From Candidatus Enterococcus courvalinii (GTDB lineage: Bacteria > Bacillota > Bacilli > Lactobacillales > Enterococcaceae), in contig NZ_JAFLWI010000001.1 in assembly GCF_017315945.1 (NCBI RefSeq), forward strand, positions 1 to 64,000: a DNA stretch of 64,000 nucleotides. Reading direction: 5' to 3'. Position numbers and translations under genes: made by a program. Shown one piece after another: positions 10,637-19,469 of the stretch (positions are counted from its first letter, which is position 1; the number at the start of each line of letters is the position of its first letter). The notes beneath the pieces are model-generated. The model searched no databases. It saw nothing but the letters and a program-made list of their open reading frames with translations, and was not told the DNA's origin.

Positions 10637-11824
10637 TTACCTCCTAGATGTTTTGTCAGGTGTCTCATTTTGGAAACGCATAGATAGAATCAAACCAATC
10701 CCAATCATATTTCCTAAAATAGACGAACCACCTTGACTAATAAATGGTAGGGGAATCCCCGTTAATGGTAATAAACCAATATTTGCGCCAATGTTTTCAA
10801 AAACATGGAACAACAACATCATGATTAAGCCACTAGCGATATACGCATAAAATTCATTATTTGTATCAAAACAAACGCGAATCATTCGATAAATCAAAAT
10901 AAAATATAAAAAGATTACGAACGCGCCGCCAATAAAGCCAAAGTTCTCACCAATCACCGTGAAAATCATATCTGATTCACGAACAGGCACATATACATCA
11001 CTGGTATTGAATCCTTTACCTAGTAAGCCACCAGAACCAATAGCTAGTAACCCTTGAGCTGGTTGGTAACTCATCCCCGACGTATCATGGAAAGGATCTA
11101 GCCAAGAATCGATCCGCGCAAATTGGTAAGATTTAAAACCAACCTTGTATAATAAATCTCTTCCGCCTTCTGTTGTAACTAAGTAGATCAGTCCTGCCCC
11201 AACAACTAAAGCGATCACTACGACAGGTATAACAATTTTCCAAGAAATCCCCGACATCAAGAAAATCCCACCGAAGATAGCCAAGAAAACTAACATCGTT
11301 CCAAAATCATCTTGAGCCATGACTAAAGCTAAAACAGGTAATGTTACAAGCAGCATTTTAGCAATCAGCCATAAATCGTTTTGAGTCGTTCGTTCTTTCA
11401 ACTGGCTATTATGCTTGGTCACAATCAACGCCATCATCAAAATATACGCAATTTTCATCAATTCCGCTGGTTGAAAAGTGAAAGAACCAAAACTAAACCA
11501 GTTTTTTGATCCAGTTACCAATGCGAGCTGTTTATCATAAAATTTGAGTAACAACCCCATAACAACTAACCCCAGACCATATAAATAGGGTGTTAACTTC
11601 CAAATCCACTTGGAATTCAGGTGCATAATAACAATAATTGCTACAGCTCCAACCATGTACCACACGGTCTGCATCACTACTCCCCGAAGAACAGATGGAT
11701 TATTCGGATCATGACTAAGTGCTACGTATAAAGAAAGTAATCCAATTAAACATAAAAGGAACACTGGTAAAATGACACCATAGTCAATCCGATTATCGTT
11801 TGACGCTCTTTTTTTCTTTTCCAT
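10637..11824 (-). CDS. rodA: RodA/FtsW-family peptidoglycan polymerase
   Basis: SEDS-family membrane glycosyltransferase that polymerises lipid II. It has 395 residues and about ten transmembrane segments. Family signatures near the C-terminus are visible: AIGSGGLLGKGFNTS, FTVIGENFGFIGG, and PLPFISQGGSSIL. The length and the ENIGANIGLLPLTGIPLPF segment favour RodA over FtsW. It heads an apparent operon with the ArsC/Spx-like and gcvH-like genes. Its promoter is probably at 11861-11889. Confidence 0.9.
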   Translation of the reverse strand: MEKKKRASNDNRIDYGVILPVFLLCLIGLLSLYVALSHDPNNPSVLRGVVMQTVWYMVGAVAIIVIMHLNSKWIWKLTPYLYGLGLVVMGLLLKFYDKQLALVTGSKNWFSFGSFTFQPAELMKIAYILMMALIVTKHNSQLKERTTQNDLWLIAKMLLVTLPVLALVMAQDDFGTMLVFLAIFGGIFLMSGISWKIVIPVVVIALVVGAGLIYLVTTEGGRDLLYKVGFKSYQFARIDSWLDPFHDTSGMSYQPAQGLLAIGSGGLLGKGFNTSDVYVPVRESDMIFTVIGENFGFIGGAFVIFLYFILIYRMIRVCFDTNNEFYAYIASGLIMMLLFHVFENIGANIGLLPLTGIPLPFISQGGSSILGNMIGIGLILSMRFQNETPDKTSRR

Positions 11825-11860
11825 GTTTCATCCCTTTTCCTAAAAACCATACTGCTATTT

Positions 11861-11889
11861 ATTATAGCGGTCTGATTCTATAATTGAAA
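11861..11889 (-). promoter_or_regulatory. Likely rodA promoter
   Basis: Minus strand TTTCAA (11884-11889), 17-nt spacer, TATAAT (11861-11866), about 37 nt before the rodA ATG. Confidence 0.6.
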
Positions 11890-11967
11890 GTCTCAGCAAA
11901 TGAGATTTGGGAAAAAATTAACTTTCCATTTTTCCCCTGAAAAAATTACTAACCGAAAAAACTTTGT

Positions 11968-12789
11968 CTAACTATTTTCATACTGTTCATTATAGATCAA
12001 AATCGCTTTTGCAATGTCCAATAAGCGCTCCGAAACTAAATTTGTTCGCTGAACTAGATAAAACTTACGTTGATAATCTAATAACGTTGAAGGCACATTT
12101 TCTGGTACCGCACGTTTTGAAAGAATCGAGCGACCAATACCTTCTTTTAATAATGCAGCAATCACTTCATTACTCTTTACTAACATTCTTCTCCCATGAA
12201 TATTTTTTTCTTCAAAATACCGTTGTGTATAATGGAACACTCCCGAAGTTGATTCTCTGACTAACCAGAGGTCACTCTCTGGATTCCCCGCCACAACTAA
12301 TTCATCTGACATGAGTGAATTTCTTTGGACACCAGAAGTTTCGAGTGGTTTTTCGATAAAGCCAAAATCCGCTTCATGCTTTGCTACTTGATTCAAGGCA
12401 TCATGTGAATTAGCAAATGCGATCACAAAGTTCACCTTGGGAAATTTTGGAATCAAATATTTCATCACTTTTGGCAATAAATAAACAGAAAAAGTATGTG
12501 AAGCAACAATTCGACAAATCTCTTCTTCATTTTGTTCGTCTAATAATTGTTGTCTTGTTTCATCCCACTCTTCTAATAAAACCAATGTACGCTCATAGAG
12601 AATATCTGCTTGTTTCGTTGGCATCATTTCTTTGCGCCCATTTCGTTGAAATAATGTCACTCCGAGATCTCTCTCTAATTGTTTGACCTGACTTGAAACA
12701 GCTGGTTGTGACAAAAATAAAAGTTCTGCTGTTCGAGAAAAGTTTCGAGTTTCGTACGCAACCCGAAATGTAGCTAATAATTTAAACAT
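11968..12789 (-). CDS. LysR-family regulator
   Basis: Transcription regulator of 273 residues with an N-terminal winged helix (MFKLLATFRVAYETRNFSRTAE, then LSQPAVSSQVKQLERDLG) and a C-terminal effector domain. I chose the ATG at 12789 because TAGGAGTG lies just upstream; the in-frame codon at 12813 has no ribosome site. It is divergent from two membrane transporters (13095 and 14244). LysR proteins usually control their divergent neighbour, so it likely regulates these transporters; the YeiE-YeiH pairing of enterics is an analogous case. The effector is unknown. Confidence 0.88.
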   Translation of the reverse strand: MFKLLATFRVAYETRNFSRTAELLFLSQPAVSSQVKQLERDLGVTLFQRNGRKEMMPTKQADILYERTLVLLEEWDETRQQLLDEQNEEEICRIVASHTFSVYLLPKVMKYLIPKFPKVNFVIAFANSHDALNQVAKHEADFGFIEKPLETSGVQRNSLMSDELVVAGNPESDLWLVRESTSGVFHYTQRYFEEKNIHGRRMLVKSNEVIAALLKEGIGRSILSKRAVPENVPSTLLDYQRKFYLVQRTNLVSERLLDIAKAILIYNEQYENS

Positions 12790-13094
12790 ACGCTCACTCC
12801 TATAATTTTTCATTATAATAACTATAAAAACTATTTGATTTAAATATACAAGAAAATCACTATAATAGGAAATGTAAAAACTTCAACATTTTTTACAGTA
12901 AACGTTCTTCTCAAAAAGGAAACACTTGATAACAACTTTCTATTCAACACGTAAAGGAACATAAGGCATCTCTTTCTAACCCAGTTTTATAAAAGAGTAC
13001 CATCCAACTCTTTACTTTATGTAGAATTCTTTTTTGAGAAGCCTTAGTTGATTTTTGATCAATAAACGATAAATACAATAAAAGGAGAGTATAA
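12790..13094. promoter_or_regulatory. Divergent intergenic region, LysR / TDT transporter
   Basis: 305 bp with no gene. It holds a minus-strand TATAAT (12812-12817) close to the LysR start, a plus-strand TATAAT (12861-12866) with no good -35, and a small stem AAAGAGT...ACTCTTT near 12991-13013. No convincing T-N11-A LysR box could be singled out by eye. Confidence 0.4.
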
Positions 13095-14060
13095 ATGAAG
13101 AATTTTTTAAAAATCATTCCTGTCCCTATTTGTGGATTGATTCTTGGTTTAGCTTCTTTAGGTAACTTATTCAAAGAGTATCATTTGGTCCCTATAGGCA
13201 ACTTACTAGGTATCATTAGCATGGCCTTGATGTTACTAATTTTAGGAAAGCTATTTCTATTATTTGATCACACAAAGCAAAGTTTACATGATCCAATCAT
13301 CGGTTCTGTTTCACCAACATTCACGATGGCACTTCTAGTTTTGTGTACATACTTTGTTTCTTTTCAAAGTATTGCACCCATCGTCAAATTGATTTGGTTG
13401 GCTGCTGTGATTTTTCAAGTTGTACTGGTCTTATATTTCACCTATCGCCATGTAGTGAAAGCTGATCTTTCCATTGAAGTGATTTACCCAAGCTGGTTCA
13501 TTATTTATGTCGGTTTTGGCGTAATCACTGTTACAGCTGGAAACTTTTTCCCTCTTGTTGGAAAAATATTCTTCTGGTTATCGCTTGCCTGCTATGTATT
13601 CTTATTACCAATCATCCTTCGAAGAGTCTTTTTCGTAAAGAATATGGCACAACCGACATTACCATTGATCACTATTGTTGCAGCACCAGGCTCTCTATGC
13701 TTGACTGGCTATTTGAAAAATTTTGAGCATCCAAATCTTTACTTGGTGCTTACATTATTCTTAGTATCACAGATTTTGTATTTCATTGTGCTTTCTATGT
13801 TGCCACGCTTATTGAAACTCCATTTCTATCCAAGCTACGCAGCTTTCACTTTCCCATTAGTAATTTCAGCAACAGCTTTGTTTTCTACCGTACATTATTT
13901 TGAACTACACGGCTTTTCCGTTGGTCTTTTAAATGTTTTAAAAGTGGTAGAATGTGCAATTGCAACAAGTATGGTCTTATATGTACTTGGCCATTATTTG
14001 CTTTTCTTACTAAAAGAACATAGAAAACAGAAACAATTCACTGTAAACGAATGGGTCTAA
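13095..14060 (+). CDS. TDT-family (TehA/SLAC1-like) membrane transporter
   Basis: Integral membrane protein of 321 residues with about ten hydrophobic helices, resembling the tellurite-resistance/dicarboxylate (TDT, voltage-dependent anion channel) superfamily. Visible family hallmarks are the N-terminal IPVPICGLILGLASLGN and the central PLITIVAAPGSLCLTGYL. The family includes TehA, malate and sulfite transporters. It is divergent from a LysR gene and followed by a YeiH-like transporter. AAGGAGAG lies upstream of the ATG. I infer an anion (possibly sulfite) exporter; the substrate is not shown by the sequence. Confidence 0.8.
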   Translation: MKNFLKIIPVPICGLILGLASLGNLFKEYHLVPIGNLLGIISMALMLLILGKLFLLFDHTKQSLHDPIIGSVSPTFTMALLVLCTYFVSFQSIAPIVKLIWLAAVIFQVVLVLYFTYRHVVKADLSIEVIYPSWFIIYVGFGVITVTAGNFFPLVGKIFFWLSLACYVFLLPIILRRVFFVKNMAQPTLPLITIVAAPGSLCLTGYLKNFEHPNLYLVLTLFLVSQILYFIVLSMLPRLLKLHFYPSYAAFTFPLVISATALFSTVHYFELHGFSVGLLNVLKVVECAIATSMVLYVLGHYLLFLLKEHRKQKQFTVNEWV

Positions 14061-14243
14061 TGTTTTTCATTTCTAGCTTTTTAACTTTTAACTTTTGTCT
14101 TTTTCAACTTTTGTTTTTCAATTGTTGATTAAGGCAGAAGTATTTTTGCGTTTTTGTCAGGAAATCCAATTAATGCTACGATAATCAAGGTGTTTTTTAT
14201 CCGAGGATTATTTTATTTTATTTATGAAAGGAAACACAGACTC

Positions 14244-15287
14244 ATGAAATCTCAGCTCTTTTATTTAAAAATGATGAAAAAATTAGGAGGACGCAAGATT
14301 CTTCCAGGATTGTTACTGGCGGTCTCAGTAGCCGCTGTTAGCAAGATTCTTGCTATATTCTTACCTCAACTTGGTGCAGCAACTTTAGCCATATTATTAG
14401 GTATTTTACTAGGTAATACTTTTTTCAAGCAACCTAGTCTTGCAATAGGAACAAGATTTGCTGAAAGCAAATTGCTAGAATGTTCTGTTTTCCTACTTGG
14501 TGCAACTGTTACTGCTCAAACAATTGCGCACATCGGAACGAAAGGTGTGTTGTTTGTCTTATTGCAAATGAGCGTTACAATCATTGGTGCTTACCTGATT
14601 GGAAGAAAGCTTCAGTTTAGTGAGACTTCCTCACTTATGATGGCTGGCGGGAACGCCGTCTGTGGATCATCTGCAATTGCTTCTATCGCACCAGTGATCT
14701 ACGCGGATGAAGAAGAAAAAGGACAGATCATCACGCTGGTTAATCTTTTAGGAACTGTTATGATGTTAACACTTCCGTTTCTGGGTTTACATTTATTTGG
14801 TGACAACCTGATTGAAAAAAGTGCTCTTTTAGGTGGCACACTTCAATCTGTTGGACAAGTTGTTGCAGGTGCGAGTTTATTAGATGCTTCAGTAGTTCAA
14901 TTTGCTATGCTATTTAAAATTTTACGTATCATGATGCTAGTCGTTGTTGTGTTTTTATTTGAAAAATTTATGCAGAAAAAGAATCCTGAAATCATAGCAG
15001 ATCAAAAAAGAACAGGTACAAAACGAAAATTACCTTTGCCATGGTACGTCTTGGGCTTCGTCCTCTTTTGTATCGTCAATAGCTTATTCAAACTTCCGGC
15101 AATTATTGGTCAATCCGCACACTTTATCAGTAATTGGTTCGAAATCACTGCTTTAGCAGCAATTGGATTACGTTTGGATTTTGCAAAATTCATGAAAGAA
15201 GGTACAAGATTTCTTTCTTACGGATTAGCTGTTGGTATCCTTCAAACCATCATGGCCTTGTTCTTTATCTGGCTGATCCAACTTTAA
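14244..15287 (+). CDS. YeiH/UPF0324-family putative sulfate/sulfite exporter
   Basis: Membrane protein of 347 residues with about ten helices. The family signature [15 protein letters not shown] (about residues 133-147) is present, as are LGILLGN and [12 protein letters not shown] chose the ATG at 14244, which has GAAAGGA about 11 nt upstream, over an in-frame codon at 14154 that would add a hydrophobic leader without a ribosome site. Several YeiH-like proteins are linked to LysR regulators and sulfur compounds. With the TDT gene and the LysR gene it forms a plausible sulfite/anion export module. Confidence 0.8.
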   Translation: MKSQLFYLKMMKKLGGRKILPGLLLAVSVAAVSKILAIFLPQLGAATLAILLGILLGNTFFKQPSLAIGTRFAESKLLECSVFLLGATVTAQTIAHIGTKGVLFVLLQMSVTIIGAYLIGRKLQFSETSSLMMAGGNAVCGSSAIASIAPVIYADEEEKGQIITLVNLLGTVMMLTLPFLGLHLFGDNLIEKSALLGGTLQSVGQVVAGASLLDASVVQFAMLFKILRIMMLVVVVFLFEKFMQKKNPEIIADQKRTGTKRKLPLPWYVLGFVLFCIVNSLFKLPAIIGQSAHFISNWFEITALAAIGLRLDFAKFMKEGTRFLSYGLAVGILQTIMALFFIWLIQL

Positions 15288-15312
15288 GATAAACAACACC
15301 GTAAACAACTTA

Positions 15313-15365
15313 AAAAACTTGAAATCATCCAGTAATTTGTCAATGGATGGTCTCAAGCTTTTCTT
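15313..15365. terminator. Bidirectional terminator between YeiH gene and ogt
   Basis: The stem ACTTGAAATCATCCA pairs imperfectly with TGGATGGTCTCAAG around a short loop. A-run before, TTTTCTTTG after. It serves the two convergent genes. Confidence 0.75.
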
Positions 15366-15381
15366 TGTTTATAGGGTATTT

Positions 15382-15858
15382 CTACTGATTTTTGTGTTTT
15401 ACTTTTACACCTTCAAGTTCCAGTAAATTTTTTTTGATTTGCAATGCTTCCTCTTTTTTCCCCATATACCCCGTTAACTGACCATTTTGTCCAATCACTC
15501 GGTGACAAGGGACAATAATTGGTAGCGGATTCACACGATTCGCTTGTCCAATTGCTCGGACAGCTTTAGGATTACCAATTGCTTGAGCGATTTCTTTGTA
15601 ACTGCGGCTTTCCCCATAAGGAATATCAATTAATGCTTGCCAAACATCTTGCTGGAAGGCTGTACCTGTTTTAATCGATAATGGAACTGTAAACTCTTCT
15701 CGCTTCTCTGCAAAATACTCTGTGAATTGTTCTTTTGCTAAATGCAAGATTTCCTGATTAGCATTTTCACTCTCTTCAATCGGAGTAAAACTAACTTTTG
15801 TTACTCCTTTTTCATCCGCGTCAAACCAAAGATTTCCAACAATTGTGTTCATCTTCAT
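15382..15858 (-). CDS. ogt: Methylated-DNA-protein cysteine methyltransferase
   Basis: Suicidal DNA repair protein that removes alkyl groups from O6-alkylguanine. It has 158 residues. The active-site motif IVPCHRVIGQNG (Cys acceptor) and the DNA-binding helix motif YGESRSYKEIAQAIGNPKAVRAIGQA around residues 85-110 are intact. Two in-frame starts (15858 and 15852) are possible; neither has a strong ribosome site. No ada-type regulatory domain is present. Confidence 0.93.
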   Translation of the reverse strand: MKMNTIVGNLWFDADEKGVTKVSFTPIEESENANQEILHLAKEQFTEYFAEKREEFTVPLSIKTGTAFQQDVWQALIDIPYGESRSYKEIAQAIGNPKAVRAIGQANRVNPLPIIVPCHRVIGQNGQLTGYMGKKEEALQIKKNLLELEGVKVKHKNQ

Positions 15859-16147
15859 TATTTTCTTTGTGCCTACTCAACAGATTTATGGTAGGCTTTC
15901 CTCCTTCGAATTCTATGTAAAATTCATGTTTTAAACTATTTCAAAAGTTTGTTTCATCATCTACTATCTCAAGAAAAATTGCAACTCGTATTAGTTTTCT
16001 TCCTAATTTTTAGCAATTTCTTTAAAGAAAAATTTTTTAAATTTTAAATGAAATGCTACACTAGACCTATCAATAATAAAAAGCTCTACTACTCAAATTA
16101 TCAACTAACCAAGTACTAGTTGTTGAGCAACAGAAAGGAACAAACGA

Positions 16148-17092
16148 ATGAAAGTCTCTATCGTCGTCCCCTGCTTTAATGAAGAAGCAGCAATTCCACT
16201 TTTTTTCCAAGAAGTTGAAAAATATCGTGGCACTTATACTTTTGAATACTTGTTTATTGATGACGGGTCCAAAGATCAGACCTTATCTGTCATCAAAGAA
16301 TTAGCCGCTGCACATGATTCCGTGCGCTTCGTCTCATTTTCCAGAAATTTTGGAAAAGAAGCAGCATTATACGCCGGCTTGCAAGCTACAACGGGTGATT
16401 TAGTCACCGTCATGGATGTTGATTTACAAGATCCACCTGAATTGTTACCTGAAATGATTGAACGAATCTTGACCTCTGATGTTGACTGCATCGGAACAAG
16501 ACGATCTACTCGGGAAGGCGAACCCGTGATCCGGAGCTTTTTTGCCAAAAAATTCTATCAATTGATCAACCGAATCAGCGACACGGAAATGGTGGATGGC
16601 GCCCGTGATTTTCGTTTGATGACGCGTCAAATGGTCAATGCTGTTTTAGAATTAACGGAATACAATCGCTTTTCTAAAGGTTTATTTAGCTGGGTTGGTT
16701 TTAAAACAGAATATCTTTCTTATGAAAATCGTGAACGTGTAGCTGGAGAAACTTCATGGTCTTTTTGGAAATTGTTAAGTTATTCGATTGATGGCATCAT
16801 CAATTTTTCTGATGCCCCTCTAACATTAGCTGCATTAATTGGTGCACTTTCTTGTATTGGTTCCGGAATTGCGATCTTATTCATCATTGTTCGTGCTCTT
16901 TTATTCGGGGACCCCACATCCGGCTGGCCTTCGATGGTTTCTATCACCTTATTTATTGGTGGAATCCAGTTGTTGTGTCTTGGAATTATTGGAAAATATA
17001 TTGGAAAAATTTTCCATGAAACCAAACGCCGCCCTATTTACATCGTTCGAGAAACTGAAAAGATGAAGCCTCATCAAATTGATTCTCACTAA
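16148..17092 (+). CDS. Membrane GT2 glycosyltransferase (GtrB/CsbB type)
   Basis: 314-residue polyprenyl-phosphate glycosyltransferase of family GT2. The catalytic N-terminal domain shows VSIVVPCFNEE, FIDDGSKDQT, the DxD motif VMDVDLQDPPEL, and a VDGARDFRLM segment. Two C-terminal transmembrane helices (about residues 225-250 and 265-290) anchor it. Such enzymes move a sugar from a nucleotide donor to undecaprenyl phosphate, for later decoration of wall polymers or lipids. No flippase or acceptor transferase is adjacent. GAAAGGA precedes the ATG. The 289-bp gap upstream holds no other gene. Confidence 0.88.
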   Translation: MKVSIVVPCFNEEAAIPLFFQEVEKYRGTYTFEYLFIDDGSKDQTLSVIKELAAAHDSVRFVSFSRNFGKEAALYAGLQATTGDLVTVMDVDLQDPPELLPEMIERILTSDVDCIGTRRSTREGEPVIRSFFAKKFYQLINRISDTEMVDGARDFRLMTRQMVNAVLELTEYNRFSKGLFSWVGFKTEYLSYENRERVAGETSWSFWKLLSYSIDGIINFSDAPLTLAALIGALSCIGSGIAILFIIVRALLFGDPTSGWPSMVSITLFIGGIQLLCLGIIGKYIGKIFHETKRRPIYIVRETEKMKPHQIDSH

Positions 17093-17123
17093 AAGATACG
17101 TCAATCAATGCACATTTTTTTAA

Positions 17124-17158
17124 CGAGACTAAGACTAAAATAAGTCCTAGTCTCTTTT
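17124..17158 (+). terminator. Intrinsic terminator of the GT2 gene
   Basis: GAGACTAAGACT pairs with AGTCCTAGTCTC (one mismatch) and is followed by TTTT. Confidence 0.85.
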
Positions 17159-17183
17159 GTATTTTATAAAAAGACATAGAAAA

Positions 17184-17209
17184 AACCATCTCACTGATAC
17201 GAGATGGTT
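17184..17209 (-). terminator. Intrinsic terminator of the DUF2187-like gene
   Basis: Minus strand AACCATCTC and GAGATGGTT around an 8-nt loop, followed by T-rich sequence; placed just after the stop at 17215. Confidence 0.8.
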
Positions 17210-17214
17210 CAGAA

Positions 17215-17451
17215 CTAAATTTTTTGTAATTGTTTGTAGTTAATGATAACTACGCCTTTGCTTTGGGTCATCAGGTTGGCATTTTCAGCAGTTTCATCAA
17301 TCTCAACCACTGCAGAATTCTTAAGCTGCTTTGAAATCGTGCCAGTTTGTGGCTTTCCATGTACTGTAAAAGTGACGTGAGTGTCAATTGTAAATTTTTC
17401 ACCCAATTCTGACGGGACGACATGTGTATCAAATTTTCCAAAAGTTGCCAT
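17215..17451 (-). CDS. Small DUF2187-like protein
   Basis: 78-residue soluble protein. I chose the ATG at 17451 (MATFGKFDTHVV) with the ribosome site AAAGGCAGG just upstream. The body, GEKFTIDTHVTFTVHGKPQTG followed by a NSAVVEID strand, looks like a small beta barrel (KOW/DUF2187-like), a fold often seen in nucleic-acid-associated proteins of Firmicutes. It has its own terminator and stands alone. Function unknown; the DUF name is from memory. Confidence 0.65.
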   Translation of the reverse strand: MATFGKFDTHVVPSELGEKFTIDTHVTFTVHGKPQTGTISKQLKNSAVVEIDETAENANLMTQSKGVVIINYKQLQKI

Positions 17452-17532
17452 TTCATAAAACCTGCCTTTCATTACAATTATAGCACATTTTATGAAAAAA
17501 ATCATGAAATTGAGAAAATCTATGAATATCTC

Positions 17533-17561
17533 TTTACATTAATTAAATTTGGGTTTATAAT
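17533..17561 (+). promoter_or_regulatory. tRNA-Thr promoter
   Basis: TTTACA (17533-17538), 17-nt spacer, TATAAT (17556-17561), 13 nt before the tRNA. Confidence 0.85.
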
Positions 17562-17574
17562 TTCTTTGGCTTTC

Positions 17575-17647
17575 GCCAGCTTAGCTCAGTAGGTAGAGCA
17601 ACGCACTCGTAACGCGTAGGTCACAGGTTCGATCCCTGCAGCTGGCA
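17575..17647 (+). tRNA. tRNA-Thr (anticodon CGT)
   Basis: A 73-nt cloverleaf: acceptor GCCAGCT/AGCTGGC, D arm GCTC/GAGC, anticodon loop CTCGTAA (anticodon CGT at 17608-17610), T loop TTCGATC. The 3' CCA is not encoded (TAA follows the discriminator A). Two non-Watson-Crick pairs are visible, at the base of the anticodon loop (A31-C39) and the bottom of the T stem (A49-C65). It reads ACG codons. A strong promoter precedes it, and palindromic repeats begin about 3 nt after it. Confidence 0.95.
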
Positions 17648-17649
17648 TA

Positions 17650-17960
17650 AAAAGGTCGTGGCACAAAACGTTCAGCTCCGACAAAATAACGAGCAGATAC
17701 TCAAAATAGCTTTCCATATTTTGAAGTGGCTGTAAGCTATTTCGAGGAGTTGTTTTGGGAACACCGTGAATAGAGGTCGTGAAAGAAGTGTCCAGCTCCA
17801 ACAAATAAGAATACATTTTCGGAAATTGCTTCCCAAATTTTCGTGAAATTTAGGGTTATTAGAAGGAGTTACTTCTTGAGCACCGTGGATAAGGTTGTGG
17901 CGCAAAGCCGTTAACTTCAAGTAATAAAAAAATTTTCTAGAAATAAAAAGTAGCCGGCAT
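17650..17960 (+). repeat. 3'-UTR palindromic repeats after tRNA-Thr
   Basis: Plus-strand copies of the ~120-bp element: 17650-17765 is nearly complete (GGTCGTGGCAC ... ATATTTTGAAGTGG ... GGGAACACCGTG). 17766-17893 is strongly diverged but keeps the frame (AGGTCGTG ... CACCGTGG). 17894-17935 is only the first part of a third copy. They fill the 444-bp gap 17648-18091 up to the hairpin at 17993; no gene is seen there. Confidence 0.8.
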
Positions 17961-17992
17961 AAAGCGCTTGGCTCCTAATCAAACAACTGTAT

Positions 17993-18027
17993 GAGTCTTG
18001 GACATTCTCTTGTCCTAGGCTCCTTTT
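17993..18027 (+). terminator. Intrinsic terminator after the tRNA/repeat tract
   Basis: GAGTCTTGGACA pairs with TGTCCTAGGCTC (one mismatch, one G-T) around a short loop and is followed by CTTTTTG. Confidence 0.75.
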
Positions 18028-18091
18028 TGTAGCAAAAATCACTTATTTATTTCATATTCAATAATCCTTCATAGTAAAAGGAAGTTTACCC

Positions 18092-18379
18092 ATGATGAAA
18101 AATTATCAGTTTGAATCAAAAATTTATTCTTCTGAAGTTGGTAAAGGTGGTGCCTATGCCATTTTCCCTTACGATGTCCGAGAAGAATTTAATCAAGGAC
18201 GCGTAAAAGTCCATGCTACTTTTGATGGTGAAGAGTATCAGGGAAGTATTGTAAACATGGGCGTGAAAAATGAAGACGGCAGTATTTGCTATATTCTTGG
18301 CATCAAAAAAGAAATTCGCAAGAAAATCAAAAAAGAGATTGGCCAGTTGGTTACAGTAACAATCTCCCCACTTTTATAA
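18092..18379 (+). CDS. DUF1905-family small protein
   Basis: 95-residue soluble protein with the DUF1905 pattern: FESKIYSSEVGKGGAYAIFP, then a VHATFDGEEYQGSIVNMG core, and a Lys-rich end GIKKEIRKKIKKEIG. The fold is a small beta barrel. Function unknown. Two in-frame ATGs (18092 and 18095) follow the ribosome site AAAGGAAG. It stands alone with a strong terminator after it. Domain name from memory. Confidence 0.8.
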   Translation: MMKNYQFESKIYSSEVGKGGAYAIFPYDVREEFNQGRVKVHATFDGEEYQGSIVNMGVKNEDGSICYILGIKKEIRKKIKKEIGQLVTVTISPLL

Positions 18380-18407
18380 AATAAATTCCTCATTTAAAAC
18401 CTGTAAT

Positions 18408-18448
18408 TAAAAACACCTAGCTTCTGATATCAGAAGCTAGGTGTTTTA
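18408..18448. terminator. Bidirectional terminator between DUF1905 gene and upp
   Basis: AAAAACACCTAGCTTCTGAT and its perfect complement form a near-continuous stem (central dyad GATATC) ending in TTTTA. Confidence 0.92.
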
Positions 18449-18475
18449 TTGATTAAACAACTATAAGCTGTTTAA

Positions 18476-19105
18476 TTATTTTGTTCCAAACAATCGGTCA
18501 CCCGCATCCCCTAAGCCAGGAACGATGTAACCTTGTTCATTTAATTTTTCATCAAGAGCGGCTGTGTAGATATCAATATCTGGGTGTGCTTCTTGTAAAG
18601 CTTTCACGCCCTCTGGTGCAGCAACAAGACAAACAAATTTAATGTTTGATGCGCCACGTGCTTTCAAAGCGTCAATAGCCATGATTGCTGAACCACCAGT
18701 TGCTAACATTGGATCAACTACAAATAATTGACGTACGTCGATATCTTCAGGTAATTTAACGAAATATTCGTGTGGTTCTAATGTTTCTTCATCACGATAT
18801 AAACCAATATGGCCAACTTTAGCAGCAGGAATCAATTCTAAGATTCCATCAACCATTCCAATCCCTGCACGCAAGATTGGTACAATTGCTACTTTTTTAC
18901 CTGACAATGTTTTTTGTGTTGATTCTGTAATTGGTGTTTCAATGACGATATCTTCTAGCGGCATATCACGTGATACTTCATACGCCATTAACATAGCGAT
19001 TTCATCGACAACTTCACGAAAAACCTTTGTTCCGCAGTTTTTGTCTCGAATAATAGTCAGTTTGTGTTGAATTAATGGATGGTCGATCACTTGAAATTTG
19101 CCCAT
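18476..19105 (-). CDS. upp: Uracil phosphoribosyltransferase
   Basis: Salvages uracil to UMP with PRPP. It has 209 residues, the family length. The PRPP-binding loop is [18 protein letters not shown] (about residues 125-142), and the C-terminal uracil-binding segment [17 protein letters not shown] is present. It is 365 bp after glyA, with a terminator between, so it is likely its own unit. AAAGGAGAG precedes the ATG. Confidence 0.97.
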   Translation of the reverse strand: MGKFQVIDHPLIQHKLTIIRDKNCGTKVFREVVDEIAMLMAYEVSRDMPLEDIVIETPITESTQKTLSGKKVAIVPILRAGIGMVDGILELIPAAKVGHIGLYRDEETLEPHEYFVKLPEDIDVRQLFVVDPMLATGGSAIMAIDALKARGASNIKFVCLVAAPEGVKALQEAHPDIDIYTAALDEKLNEQGYIVPGLGDAGDRLFGTK

Positions 19106-19469
19106 TTTTAGCTCTCCTTTGTTCTGTCGTTTCTTTTTTATTTTAAAACAAAATTCTCAGTTTAGCTAGTCCGAGTTGCCTTTTTCCTGAAGAAAATCAT
19201 GGCGTAGTTCAATTTGTTTAAAACGAATCAGTTACATTTTTGAGGAAATCACTCCACTCTTATCAAAATCTTCGTTCTTCTTCATTTACTTGTTTTGCTC
19301 TATGCTAATCCACTGCTCAACTTTCACTTGGTCAGGAAACACATGAGAAACAGTGTTCAACAAAAAAAGAGGTAGGACAAAATTTTGTCCTACCTCTTTT
19401 TCCGAATGAACAGTATTCCAAGACAGCTTCTCACTATAATTTACAACAAGCTAAGAATATAAAAACTAT
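19106..19469 (-). other. 364-bp gap between upp and glyA
   Basis: No gene. 19362-19403 holds the glyA terminator. The remaining ~250 nt upstream of upp should contain its promoter, but no clear -35/-10 pair or leader attenuator was found by eye. Confidence 0.5.
19362..19403 (-). terminator. Intrinsic terminator of glyA
   Basis: AAAGAGGTAGGACAAAA and TTTTGTCCTACCTCTTT form a perfect palindrome with flanking A and T runs. Confidence 0.92.

Noticed and set aside
14061-14150. Repeated CTTTTAAC/CTTTTG motif after the TDT gene
   Set aside because: Low-complexity T-rich sequence; no consistent unit length and no stem.
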